Part shown: piece by piece, positions 23,031 through 34,193 of the stretch | Layout: the number at the start of each line of letters is the position of its first letter | Position numbering within the stretch: position 1 is the stretch's first letter | Origin: Pycnopodia helianthoides | Taxonomy: Eukaryota; Echinodermata; Asteroidea; Forcipulatida; Asteriidae | DNA length: 64,000 nt | Assembly (NCBI GenBank): GCA_032158295.1 | Contig: JASTWB010000076.1 | Coordinates: forward strand, 1-64,000 | Reading direction: 5' to 3' | Program-made: the position numbers and the translations under genes | The notes under the pieces: model-generated | What the model was told of the DNA's origin: nothing | The model's input: only the letters and a program-made list of their open reading frames with translations | Database searches by the model: none

Positions 23031-23200
23031 CTAATATGATGGCTAGACAAACATTCTCAACCTAAATCATCCCTGAAGGGGGCCGAGTTTCTAAGTCAAC
23101 TTGTGTAATTTCAGTCTAACCTAAAAAAAATGGTTGGAAAAACAATGAACAAACATTCCAAACTAAAATAATCACTCATCACAATCCTGAGTTTTTGTAT
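23025..23200. repeat. Roughly 90-bp tandem repeat, segment copy 1 (two units)
   Basis: Units contain CTAACCTAATATGATGG and a CCTGAAGGGGG motif. More units are present at 40110-40575 and 55965-56790. The array marks the left edge of the 15-kb segmental duplication. Confidence 0.75.
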
Positions 23201-23731
23201 GTCTGAATTGGTGAATTGGTGAGTGTAACTATCAAAATCAGCAATTCTCATTTTGGGTTCTTCGAATACAAAATGTCAGACTTTGACAGTAATTCAGGTG
23301 GAAATAAATCTCTGGAGGATTTACTTCGAGAAAAGTGATGTACTGGCCCTACAAGAAAAACAATTATTGGTAAATTTAGTCCTGAAATATTGCATTAGGA
23401 GTCTAAGCTGTCCACAAGTGACAAGTTTGTGTCTCACAAAGTGGTTCACAGAACACAATTAGAAATTATAGTTTGTACAAATGGAGGGAGTTTTTAAACC
23501 AAATTCAAAATGGACTTGAAAAGCTTTTTCAATCAGTAGAGCCAGTTGAACTGATTTAGACAGCGCCATCTGGTCAATTGTTAAAAAAAAGAAAAAAGGT
23601 TGGCTTTGTCACCTTTTGGCTCCTTTTGGCTCCTTTTGGCTCCATGCCTAGTAAGAGAAACACATCCTTTATTCCAAGAATATTCCAAGAATGGTTTCAT
23701 CATTACAATAACAGATGATAAAGCATGACTC
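23201..23731. other. Shared segment DNA, non-coding
   Basis: It is colinear with 40560-41077 and 56780-57338. It includes a short tandem CCTTTTGGCT run (three units here, two in the other copies). A 69-codon frame at 23253 has changed length and residues between copies, so I do not call a gene. Confidence 0.55.
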
Positions 23732-24126
23732 TTAAAGGAACATTACAGAATTGGTAAGAAAAAAACTTGTAAAATATACTTTTTGATCACAGATTTACAT
23801 AAAACTTACATGGTCTAATGATGAGGATAGTAGAAAACATCCCTTAAAATATTTCTGTCTGAAATGCCATATTTGATGAGAAATGAATAAACTAATTTTC
23901 CGATTGGAGTTTATCGCTCAGTGAGCGTTTTATTCATTTGTTGAATCTATATGATTTTCATGCAAATGTGTAATCGGTTTTTCACTATTTTCTCGTGACA
24001 CACATGGCCGATCGATCTCAAACTTCTACTGGTTTGTCAGTTTATGTATATGGTGGATTACATAAAGTGCTTACACTGCCAGCAACTGTTTTGTTAGCAA
24101 AAACCAATTCTGTAATGTTCCTTTAA
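23732..24126. mobile_element. TTAA-target MITE family 1, copy 1
   Basis: The ends AGGAACATTACAGAATTGGT and its exact reverse complement are 20-bp perfect inverted repeats inside TTAA target sites. Length is 395 bp including both TTAA. Further copies are at 39735, 41078, 52675 and 57339. TTAA suggests a piggyBac or Kolobok source. No coding capacity. Confidence 0.88.
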
Positions 24127-26989
24127 AGGGAAAGTACAGAGCTGGTAACTATCAGCAAACGTTGAGCTGACTGACTATAAGATTCAAACCTCCAGTGCAA
24201 AAAGCCACATCCTGCACTGTCAACGTTGATAAAGCTGTCACAGTTTTCACGAAGGGACGGGCACATGAAAACGTGCTAAAAGAACATTTTGAGATAATCG
24301 CATTGAAAAATGTGCTGAGTCTCAAACTGAAAACTCTGCAATATGAAAACTTTCATGTGCAGTTTAAGTGCCCTAATATGTTTCTTTAGGAGTTTAAACA
24401 TTATCACTAATTTCTTTACAAAATTACAAAAACTTTGGTTAATTAACACAAAAGTTAGTCAAACATGCCTGTCTCTTCATGAAACAGCAAACTCACAATG
24501 ACCTACTTTTGCACACATCTAATACTGTATGTTTTTTACAAAATGAAGGGCAGGCCTGTCACATGATCATGCGCACACTGACAAGCCCGTCTATTTGTGA
24601 AATTGCAAAGGCCATGCCCGCCCATTTTTATACAGTGTATTATGCACAATGTTTTGGAATTCTCTTCTCTTCGTGAAAACACAAAATGCAATTACTTAGA
24701 TGTATGCCCGCTTACTAACTAGTGTAATTAGGAAATTAAGCATAATTTTGAATTAAGCAGCAGTTTGAGAAGGCTTAAAATCATCTTTAAGTCAAGAAGT
24801 AAAACTCAAATATGTGAAGAAAAAAACCTCTTTGTCATGCCCGCCCATTTGACAAAACGGTGAAGAATTAAACATCAACCAGGCAGTCATCCCAATCAGA
24901 GATCTTTAAGGGCATCCAATGCAAGGCTCTGGAACTCAATACCTGCTTCTTCTGCTGTAGTCCAATCAAGCCAAGTCTATTTAGTCTATTCTTAATTAAT
25001 GTGTTTCCTTAAAAAGCCCACTGCTAACAATTTGTGAATTTTGCTGCAGTTTTCTATGAGCTTCCTGTTAAGCAGGGTTTTAAATTCAAACGATATACTT
25101 TTATTTACAATTATCAAGTAAAGAAGGATGTTATGAACATGCACAAAATCCTTGACAAAGTATCTACCTTTTCCTATTTTTCTTCTGCTTCATTTCAGTA
25201 ACAGGTGACTACCTAAATGATGTAATTGTCAAAGGCTGGTTTTACGGTGTATATTGAAAACAAGATAATGTAAATGAATTTCCAACAATATATGATACCT
25301 TTACAACAAAATACCATCCTTAGCTAAACATGTTTTTTCTTCTTATTTCACTCTGATGACACTTTAATCTAAACTGGTTGTATATATTAAACAAAAATTG
25401 TTTACATACAATATTTAGTTTACAACATATCTGGTGCAGCATGGGGCCATGATCTCCACAGGTGGGGTAGAAATCTTGTGCTTACCAATTGAGTAGCATC
25501 TGTTTTTTACATAGCTAGAAAGTGGGACACCCACACGGTGCAAGGCAAGTCGAACAGGATATCCGCACTAGGTGAATGCCCTATTGCAATGAAATGACAT
25601 AATGCAATGAACATTTTTGCAAGTTCTGACGTTTAAACATAAGTTCTTGGTACCACAAATTTCCACTGGGATGTTCCAAGTATTTCAAAGTATGATATGA
25701 GTGGGTTTACTTGTGGTCATCGATCGAGTAGTATCTGATTTTTTTACATAGCTAGCAAGTGGGACATCCAAACGGTGCAAGGCAATGTCAATTTACGTTC
25801 AACAGGGTAACATAAGTTCTAGGTACGTATTTCCCTACAAGTGTTGCAAGGATTTTGAAGTGTGATAACAGTGGGATAACTTTTTACAGATGTAGTTGTG
25901 TATCTAAGAGTGTCTAAGAGCGCATCCCCCCAACTGATGTCCATGCCCCTGGGATGTCACCCGAATTGTAATCTGGACTTTGGAGTTTATAATTACAGGT
26001 GTAAAAATGCTACGTTTTTATCAGCTGCAATGTGATAACTAAAACGTATTTAAAACTACTTTTCAATTTGCATGCAGACGAATTCAAATGTTTTACACTC
26101 ACTCATATTATCTCATAAGAATAATAATAATAATAATAATATTTAAAACTTGTAAAGCGCCATCTATCTAAGACTCTATCTTCCGAGGCGCACAAAAACC
26201 AAACAAAACAGAGAGAGTAACAATAAAGATTACAAATTACTTAGAAATAGCAAATGGCATGACAAGAGCACTAAAAAGGGAGTTGAGAAGTTCAAGCGGA
26301 AATTACAGTTTTAGTTGGCCAGAAGTGCCCCCTAGAAAAAATGGTGCATCCCCTTGTGCCCCAAAAGAATTTTAACCAAGTTTCGGCGGTGCACAGATCA
26401 GAAGTGTTTGATTTTTCAGGAGGGAGGAAAACCGGAGGGCCAAAAGAAAAACCCTTGCCAAGAAAAAGGCTTATTGCAAGATAGAACCAATGGATAACTC
26501 TTGTATGGCCGTGGCAGGGAACAAAACTTGGACCACAGTGGTAAGAGGTGAGCGCTTCAAGCCACCCATGCCTACCAAGAAACGTTTCAAAATGATATTG
26601 CCTCCACTGCCTCAGTGAAAAAGACTAGTGCCACAGTGTTTGGTCCAGCAGAGGTCATGGAGGGATTCCTCCACCTCCCTTAGAGAACAAGTCTCTAAAA
26701 AGAGTATAAAGGGTATTGTAGGAGATTGCACACTGTTCCTCAAACAAGCCCCTTTAATATTAAAATAAAAGGCTGGCATTGCCAAGTTACAGATGAATCA
26801 TCACCTGCAATCACTGCTTTATTGTTCAACCAATCAGATCCTATAAAACATGTCACTACCAACCAGCAGTTAAGTATAAAAAGGGTTCAACATCAATCCT
26901 CTGAACCATTAGCAGTGTCTATTTCATGATACACTTTCTTCTTGAGTTAGATCTTCTTTAATAATATCGTTGAGCCACACAAGTCAGAA
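24127..26989. other. Long non-coding part of segment copy 1
   Basis: It is colinear with 57971-63333 apart from the duplication and the insertion in copy 3, and it is deleted from copy 2 (junction near 41425-41580). No conserved frame is found. It contains two related blocks, each with a TTTTTTACATAGCTAG stretch (25503-25600 and 25741-25830), and a LINE-like 3' end at 26121-26161. Confidence 0.55.
26121..26161 (-). repeat. LINE/SINE-type 3' tail with ATT microsatellite
   Basis: On the minus strand, GGCGCTTTACAAGTTTTAAA runs into ATT repeats (seven here, about five in the 62466 copy). This fits the 3' end of a non-LTR retroelement whose tail repeats are ATT. The body would extend to higher coordinates but is not recognised. 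Confidence 0.5.
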
Positions 26990-28061
26990 ATAGCATTTTC
27001 TTATGTGATAATAGCTTAAGTCATTTTGGGGGCTGTGATTTCCACAAAAGCAAAACTTGAAGCGCCAGAGAACTTCATCTGCCAGAGACAAATCAATATC
27101 AATCCATCCACTACTACAACCCCTGGCTGTAACTGTTCAGCAATTAAAGACATGCTGGAAAAATGCAAGGATTGAATCAGGGGTAAAAATCATCAAGAAG
27201 CAGCTAAACGCACTCACAACTGCGATCAGGAATCAAACAGGTACATCTTTCACTGAGAAAGTTTCACTGAATTATTAGTTTCACTTTTGCTATCGTTCTA
27301 CTTTAGAAAATTTGTGTAAAATCTGTCCTGCTTATTCTATCTGTTCATAGTTGACTTTGCTAAAATACGTGTCTCAATCTTTAGACTGATGAACTGCCTT
27401 AAATGAATTCCAAATATCGACTGCAGAATGCAGAAAATTGTGGGTTTGAATCCAATCAGAGAAGCCTTGGATTTTATTTTGCAGAATTCAGAAAGTGCTG
27501 TGTACACAGCGATTGTCATATATCAATGCAGAACGAAACTAAATAATACTTAGTCCATCTCAATATCATCTTTATTTATTTATTTATCTATTACCCATTT
27601 TATAAATATATATTTGATTTATTTCCTGTTCAATTTTACATTTGTTTCAGTTGGCAAAAACAAAGAATGGGGGAGGGGGGGGGGGCACCAGCTACATCCA
27701 TCACAAAATCTGCCTTTGTACTTGGCAGACTGCAATTGTCTTTGGCAGATGTTGGTACAGTTCATTGTGAAAAACTAATGTATGTCAATAACAATGTAAC
27801 AGTTAGAAATGGAACACATTCTTATTTAAAAGTACATAACTATTTCCTAGATAAAGTTCCAACAGATTGTACAGAGGCTGCCAAATTGAGAGAGACACAA
27901 AATGGTGTGATAACCATCCAACCTTCACTTTCTGGCTGGAGTTTTGAGGTGTACTGTGACATCGACTCAAGTGGTGTAGGATGGACGGTAAGACATCAGG
28001 CCCCAATTTCGTAGAGCTGCTTAAGTATAACAAAAGTAGCTAAGCAACTAGAAAACTAGAG

Positions 28062-29100
28062 CTTAATTACATTTGTGCAAAAATGCCGAGCTATTTCGCC
28101 AATAATATTTTCAAATTACTCAAGTATATATGAAAGTCTTTTTGTGTTCAAAGTAGATATGACGTATCGAGCCTGTTTAAAAAGAATATAGATTATACAA
28201 TGTTCATTTAGCAAATTATGACTTAAAAGTGCAAAAAGTTAAACAAAATCATAATAAATCATGTGATAACATCATCATGACGTCATTTCACAATTTACAC
28301 GAACTTGCCAATATCTAACAACCTACCAAGTTTCAACATGATTGCACTAATACATCGAGAGATACACGACTTCAAAAAAGGCACCTTTAATGCCGCGTCA
28401 CGTGACCCCCGATGTTGTCATTGATCAGAAATTTCACACATATGATGGCTGCCTGACGGTCAACATTTGTGTAAATTTTGAAGTGATTACACAAAACTTC
28501 CCCACACACATCTTCAAAAAGTCCATTTTGAACAGTTTTCAACCTGCCGCTAGAGGGCGCTTGTGTGTATCGTGACGTCATCGGTATTTTTTTTAAATGC
28601 ACACCATTGCCATACACTAACATCATCGAAAGCATGTTCATAACATTTAGCACTTTTGAATAACAAGGCACTTCCGGTTTCGACCGGATGTAGAGGTCAT
28701 GTGAGGTCACACACACTGAATAAAATGAAGGCCTTATTTATCCCTATACAATCCCGCAAACAAAAACCTACGGTCTCTTGTGGCTGATTTGATACGGATT
28801 TTCAAATATTTAAAATAGAAACCTTTAAGATGACGTCACGTGACAGATGATGACATCATCATGACATCATTGCTTGAGGGGGCCTTATTGCTCCAATGCC
28901 TTACATCACTGAAAGTTTCATTGCAATTGCTCTTTAGGAAGTATGCAAAAGGCCGCTTAGAATGAATCGTGCGTTATTTCAATGAATTCCAGTTTACTGA
29001 AAAATACGAATTAAAAAAAACAAAAACAATAAAAACAAAAAACTTTATCAAAAGCAAGAGCTGTTTCGCAGCACGCTACACTGCGCGAAACAGCTAATTG
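28062..29100. other. 1.04-kb segment present in copy 1 but absent from copy 2
   Basis: This intronic piece lies between fibrinogen exons 2 and 3 and has no counterpart at 42938. It ends with a perfect 11-bp hairpin (29059-29069 with 29085-29095), followed by CTAA then T, which resembles a Helitron 3' end. The left end is not clear, so insertion here or deletion in copy 2 are both possible. It carries three TGACGTCA and two CACGTG palindromes. Confidence 0.55.
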
Positions 29101-29127
29101 TGCTTATCATCCAAAATACCATTTCAC

Positions 29128-29182
29128 ATGTACGATCTGTGACTGGTGTCTTGAAAGTGGCCCAAGTGGTTTAGGATGGACA
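29128..29182 (+). pseudogene. Decayed duplicate of fibrinogen exon 2
   Basis: Read in the frame of exon 2 this gives C-x-x-C-D-W-C-L-E-S-G-P-S-G-L-G-W-T and is followed by GTAAGACATC, the same donor as exon 2 (ending 27987). It is a relic tandem exon without a clear acceptor. The same relic is at 42966-43020 in copy 2, so it predates the segmental duplication. Confidence 0.55.
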
Positions 29183-30692
29183 GTAAGACATCTGATAGGA
29201 CTAACTTAAATATTCTTTATTGCCGATGCATGACATCTTCTAGAATGGCAAAGGTCATGGGTTCAAACCCCACCTGAGTAATAACTTGACCTGCTTTCCA
29301 CCTAAAGAGCTATGTCTTGAAATGACTATGTTGACATACGATCTACCTTCTAAAGTAAAAACAGAAATTTTATTTGGTATTTTATCTTCAAAAATATATG
29401 TTACTTTAATAGAATCAACAAACTTAGCATTGTTCGGGTGTTTGGTGAGAATTTTTCAGGAAGGAATGGGCTCTTAAGGGTCAATATACTATCCATTCAT
29501 TGTTTTTACCCATATTTTTTTCTGGATATCTTTTAATACTGGAAATTAACAGGTATTCCAGAGGCGCATAGACGGCAGTGTTGACTTCTATTTGGACTTT
29601 GCTCACTACAGCCAAGGCTTTGGTGATCTAGAGGGAGAGTTTTGGCTCGACAACGATAACTTGGCCAATCTGACTGCTCAGGGTGAGTATGAACTACGCA
29701 TTGACCTCTTGGACTTCAAGGGCAATACCACCTATGCCTTCTATGACCTTTTTTGCATTGGGGATGCAAGTGATAACTACAGGCTGGCATTGGGAACATA
29801 TTCAGGAACAGCTGGTAAGACCATTACTTGAATTCCATTCTACAGAAACTAACTTATACCCAGTTTGCAGATCAATCATTTATGTTAATCAATTTTATCA
29901 CAGTTTACACAAGACTAATACTTCAATGGACTGTATTTGCTAGGCGAATTAATGCAATTATTAACTTAAAGGTAGCTGGTACAACCAAGAAAACCAACAT
30001 AATGCATTGTATAAAACCAACCACTCACAAAAGTATTCCTATTTATGGTGATATTAATTTTCAAAGCCCATAGTATGGTTCCTGCAACTATGCATTAATA
30101 GTTAAATATGGGTAAGAGATAAATATTGGCTCTTGAACCTGAATAGAACAATTTTACAAATATCTGCAAAAAAACTAAATCACAAATTCTGATGATTTTA
30201 ACTTTGTTTTTATTAAAGGTAAATTTGTACTGGCAATAACATTGTGAGGAGCCCTTCTTCATTGCTGGATAATGAATTTAGTAGCTGGTGGCTGGCCGCT
30301 GTTAAAAATGTACTTCGCCTTCTGCTCAGTCCATTTAACAGCAGCCAGACACAAACCGGGTCATTACCATGCAGTAAAAACCTCCACCTCAAACTGTTAT
30401 TGCCTAAACATTCCTTTTTTACCTTTTCTTTTTATCAGGTGACTCTATGACTTTCCAGAACCACATGGCTTTCTCTACTAAAGACCAAGACAATGACGTG
30501 GATTTCACTCACTGTGCCCAGGATTACCATGGTGCTTGGTGGTACAGTCTATGCCATGAATCTAATCTGAATGGACAATACTATCATACTGGATCCACAG
30601 GTCTCTATGCCAAGGGAATTGTGTGGAAGGACTGGAAAGGTTATGGGTATTCCCTCAAAAGTACAGAGATTAAATTGAGGGAAAAAAACTGA

Positions 30693-31942
30693 GTTTGTTA
30701 CACACACTTACATAAAGCCCAATTGTTGTTACACGTTCGATCATTGACTGGCATTGGGTTTTGATGCAATTTTGTTTTACTAGCAGATACATCAGACATA
30801 AATAGGTTAAGAAGATATTGTTGGAATGTATAACTTTCCTTTATAGCTTTGCACTATGTAGATATGATGTCATTAAAATTCCCTAACTTTTCCTGGAGCA
30901 GCATTATAATCGCCTCTTTGAACTTTTATTAAGATTATTAATATCCTGATACAGGTACAGTTTCATTGTGTTTCAATCAATGCTTCTAAATTTAGGTTGC
31001 TCAATATTGGGCATACCAGGGCTAGTGTTCCAATTAGGTTGAAGTGTTTGTTGATCACTCAGACACCTCATCTCTTTACAATTGAATTCTCTATTTTAGT
31101 CTTCATTCAAACATTTGGGCATTGTAACTTTTTAAGGTATAGGATACAGTCTTCTTTAAAAAGAGAGGGCAAAATTCACACTAAACATGTTCAACTATTT
31201 TTAATGAGACGGTCTGATTGACCCCTAAAATTTACAGATTCCGAAGCCAAAGAAGCTTGCCTCTTTTCCCCTAACAATCACGACATGTCTATAAATGTTT
31301 ACTATGCTCAATCTGTCAAATAGCAATAAAGGTGGTTAGTAATACAGTGCGCCCTCTAGGGCCCCCTGCAGTTTACCCTAGAGAGGCCATTTTCCCTTCT
31401 AGGGTTGACTAAAATAAATCACACTCGATACTCAGTGGCAAACAGGCAGTTTGGCACTTAAAAATGGCTGAAAAGATTATCAAAAAAAGCTTATGCCTGA
31501 AACAGATGTCAATATGACCTTGATGCTTTGCAAACCACGAACAAACTTCAACAATTGGGAGTCCTGTGGTAGGCTTTTTGGGAGAACCAAAAGTTGCTTT
31601 CAAATAATTTTTCCCAATGTTAACACACTATGAAAATACATTTGGCTAAAACCAAACAGCTGAAACCGTGCTATATCATAATGCTACTATTGGTATGCAG
31701 TGTTATTGTGAGTCCAATTTATTAGCATGACAAATGAGCACATCATGTACATGTAGTATTCTTTTATTTGCCATTTTCTTTCTAACTATACATTTTATCA
31801 TTCTGTGTATTCTATGTTATTGATTTGATCTTGTTTAAAGTGAGTGGTGTCTTTGAGGGCACATTGTTTTTTGATGACACTTATTTTCACTTCTGCCCTT
31901 CCCTAGACATCCTCTGCTTGTATATTCTATTGTACAGAGAAA
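30693..31942. other. Copy 1-specific spacer
   Basis: I see no gene. It departs from copy 2 after about 30800 and has no recognised element. A frame at 30997-31221 has no recognisable domain. The right edge at 31943 is the start of a truncated Penelope-like fragment. Confidence 0.4.
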
Positions 31943-32391
31943 TCAGCAAGAGGCTATAGTACATCAGAGATAAACAAAAACACAAACAAAGTATCTTTTG
32001 AAGAACGCAACAATCTGATTCACAAAAGGCATAACAAAAGGAAAACAAAACTCTGTTGGTCTAAACGACCACATACAATCCTTGCATCAACCACAGTGAT
32101 TTAAACCGTGCAATCAACAAATACTGGCCAATGATACAAGGCAATGAAACACTCCAGAGGATTTTCCAAAATCCTCCTTTCATTGCTTTCAAAAAAGACC
32201 AAAACATACGGGAAAAACTAATCAGAGCTAAACTCAACCAAAGTTTTAAGGACTCCATGCCCAACCAACAGCTCTCCCCCGTTCCCGACGACTCTGGTTT
32301 TGGCAACAGCCATCATGATGAAGCACTAGAAATCCTAATCTACTTATTGGAGGAACAAGTCACAAACAAACAAGGATTTCACTCGAAATAA
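31943..32391 (+). pseudogene. Penelope-like reverse transcriptase, C-terminal fragment
   Basis: The fragment encodes the thumb region and C-terminus of a Penelope-like protein (IFQNPPFIAFKKDQNIREKL is diagnostic). It is colinear with 46978-47429. The upstream polymerase core is missing in this copy. The final in-frame part is 32131-32391. No GIY-YIG endonuclease frame is seen after it. Its 3' side carries an apparently complete hammerhead ribozyme. Confidence 0.75.
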
Positions 32392-32494
32392 CCATCCCCA
32401 AACAAACGATACAGTTACGGTTACAACCTCGATTCAAAGCCTATTAAACCAACCCCATGGTCTACATAACAGACACAAGACATACTGATTCTTC

Positions 32495-32567
32495 CAGAAT
32501 CAACCAATTGCAACTGATGAGTGCCCATCTGAGGCATGAAAACATGTTATTGCTACCCGAGAATCTG
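32495..32567 (+). ncRNA. Type I hammerhead ribozyme of a Penelope-like element
   Basis: The core CTGATGA is at 32514-32520. Stem II pairs GTGCC (32521-32525) with GGCAT (32533-32537), and GAAA follows at 32538-32541. Stem III pairs AAC (32541-32543) with GTT (32546-32548) across a two-base loop. The cleavage base is A32549, and stem I pairs GCAA (32510-32513) with TTGC (32550-32553). An outer stem pairs CAGAATC (32495) with GAATCTG (32561) with one mismatch. A very short stem III is known for Penelope-associated hammerheads. Every conserved core base is present, so self-cleavage is plausible. Confidence 0.85.
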
Positions 32568-32769
32568 TAAAAAATATTCTCAGTCTCACTACCCCAGTTA
32601 TAACCACTGACTAAAAAGTCTTGTTTGTTCCTGGTCCAATTATATGCACCTAAAACCCCAGTCAATATGACACAATATGTATATAATACCCTGACGTGAA
32701 CCACATCCATAAAACATGTAATCACATTTTTACGGTTTTCAAGTCAACTAGTCTTGGAGTGTCTCTGAA

Positions 32770-32985
32770 TTGGACAGCTCCATCATTTATCAATCATGAC
32801 ACCTATCATGAACCTATATGTAAATAAGTAATTCCAAAAGGCCAATGGTTTTTCTTTCAAAGCACCATCATCCCCCCTGCCTCAATTGACACCTATCATG
32901 AACCTATATGTAAATAAGGAATTTTGAAAAGTGTAATTTGTTTTTCTTTCATAGCACCATCCTCCCCCAAACCCGCCTCAATGTT
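32770..32985. repeat. Tandem repeat flanking the Penelope-like fragment
   Basis: Two units of about 90 bp carry GACACCTATCATGAACCTAT and a later CTTTCA-AGCACCATC stretch. The same units occur after the copy 2 element (47810-47990) and, importantly, before it (45055-45170). Confidence 0.75.
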
Positions 32986-33475
32986 GGAAAGTTTGGTTGG
33001 CGCTCATAGGTTCAACATTCAATATTGCCAAGAGAAGTTTGATAATGCACAATATGAATTGGAACAAAATTTCTGCTAAAATCCAAACTATTATTCGTTA
33101 CCATGCTTTCATGGGGAACTTCTTGAGGTTTGCAACATTGGGTATCCCTAGGGTGGTACAGCGCACAGTTCCACAAGCTCTCAATCCTAGCTCAGAGACA
33201 ACTTGGAGAACAGAGCCGGGCTTGTAAACCAATTGTCCATGTAGATGCAATGTCCTTTATTTTTGCTGAGTCCCTGCAAAAGGTTCAAGACTACCTTGCC
33301 TGGTGCACCAAAATCCTAGAATAACTTACAGAGGACTGTCCTTGTGGGGACATGGGCTGCGATCCTGTGAAACACTCCCAGGCACATGTGTACCCTGTGT
33401 CTGATTCGTTCAATGAAAAACATTTCAATTTTCATTTGACGGCTTTTCGTGGCATGTACTGTTTAACGCTGAGTC
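32986..33475. other. Possible retroelement-derived sequence, unassigned
   Basis: Colinear with 47998-48490. Several overlapping short frames with shared residues in both copies suggest a decayed coding region, but the frame shifts often and I do not recognise a domain. Confidence 0.35.
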
Positions 33476-33891
33476 GTCCTTTGAACTTTACCATGGTCTC
33501 GTCCGGTGAAAGGCTTCGTCCAGGCTGGTACACCCGGAGGAATGATGGTAGTACAATGTTTAACAGTGGGCGTACTTTTGAAAGTTTGTCACAAACCTGT
33601 GTAGCCAGCCTAGATCATATGAAGTCAGAACCCCAAATGGCAACACACTCAGGCGCGACCGATCACATCTGAGAGAAGTACCAAGCCAGGCATTCAAACC
33701 ATGCGTGCCGTAACAAGTTCGGTTCAAAACAGGCCTGACTGACCAATGTCCTGACACACAGAATGACCTTTCCACCCAAAACCAACAACCACCCTGTGAC
33801 CAAGCAACCACCAAACATAACCAGACCCACCACACCTACACAACGCGATCTGGTAGCACCATTCATAAACCAACTCGATACACCACATAAA
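33476..33891 (+). pseudogene. Ty3/Gypsy polyprotein C-terminus (integrase tail), decayed
   Basis: In one frame the sequence reads PRSYEVRTPNGNTLRRDRSH and ends TTRSGRTIHKPTRYTT before a TAA. A PRSY-V-TPNG-RRNR-HL module followed by TRSGR-PxRY is the usual C-terminus of Ty3/Gypsy integrases in animals. An in-frame stop (near 33708) and missing upstream domains show it is dead. A polypurine tract and an LTR-like end follow. The sister copy is at 48490-48907. Confidence 0.72.
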
Positions 33892-34180
33892 AGCTAACAC
33901 CAAAGTAGCTATCATTGCTTGGACACCTTGATTAGTTTTATCAGACAGAGTTTAGTCTGTAGTGATTTATTATAAACTTAAAAGTGACACTGTTCCAGTT
34001 TTTTCATTCTTGCCTACAGTTACATCAATTTTTCATTTAAAATGCTGCCTATTCGTACCATTTGCATCAATTTGCAAAGTTTTATTCCAGTTACTGTTGA
34101 TGTTACAATTTTAAAGTGACTGTTTACAATAAATTTCATTCTCCAAGACACATCTATAACTAACTGAAATTGTACTTTTC

Positions 34181-34193
34181 AAAGGAAGGGGGA
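34181..34193 (+). promoter_or_regulatory. Polypurine tract of the Gypsy remnant
   Basis: AAAGGAAGGGGGA directly precedes TGTTGATATG, the presumed first bases of the 3' LTR. The same junction is at 49198-49209. Confidence 0.65.

Larger units (their letters stand above)
26990..30692 (+). pseudogene. Fibrinogen-domain lectin, segment copy 1 (exon 1 broken)
   Basis: This four-exon gene of the fibrinogen-related (ficolin/FREP-like) secreted lectins has exons at 26990-27240, 27851-27987, 29553-29814 and 30439-30692. Exon 1 should encode a signal peptide, a Thr-rich/CNC stretch and a coiled coil, but its ATG is ATA, an in-frame TAA follows, and 11 nt are deleted. Exons 2-4 are open and in phase. 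They give [34 protein letters not shown], a DQDND calcium-site-like stretch, and HGAWWYSLCHESNLNG, ending at TGA. Copy 2 has a good exon 1 but broken late exons. The late exons could be used only with another upstream exon. Confidence 0.82.

Noticed and set aside
27436..27470. B-box-like GGTTTGAATCC in fibrinogen intron 1
   Set aside because: Isolated match with no A box at tRNA spacing; conserved only because the intron is duplicated.
27667..28014. 115-codon frame taken as a full exon covering fibrinogen exon 2
   Set aside because: The part before 27851 is poorly conserved in segment copy 2 and a good acceptor (TTTCCTAG) sits at 27843-27850, in the right phase for exon 1.
29240..29283. tRNA gene suggested by a GGTTCAAACCCC B-box-like match
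   Set aside because: No acceptor or anticodon stem can be built around it; at most a decayed tRNA-derived repeat.
32061..32306. Minus-strand frame repeated at 47057-47344
   Set aside because: It is antisense to the Penelope-like thumb region, whose plus-strand residues match the family.
33560..33915. Trp/Val/Gly-rich minus-strand frames, repeated at 48622-48932
   Set aside because: They are the antisense of the Gypsy integrase tail; the plus-strand frame has recognisable family motifs and these do not.
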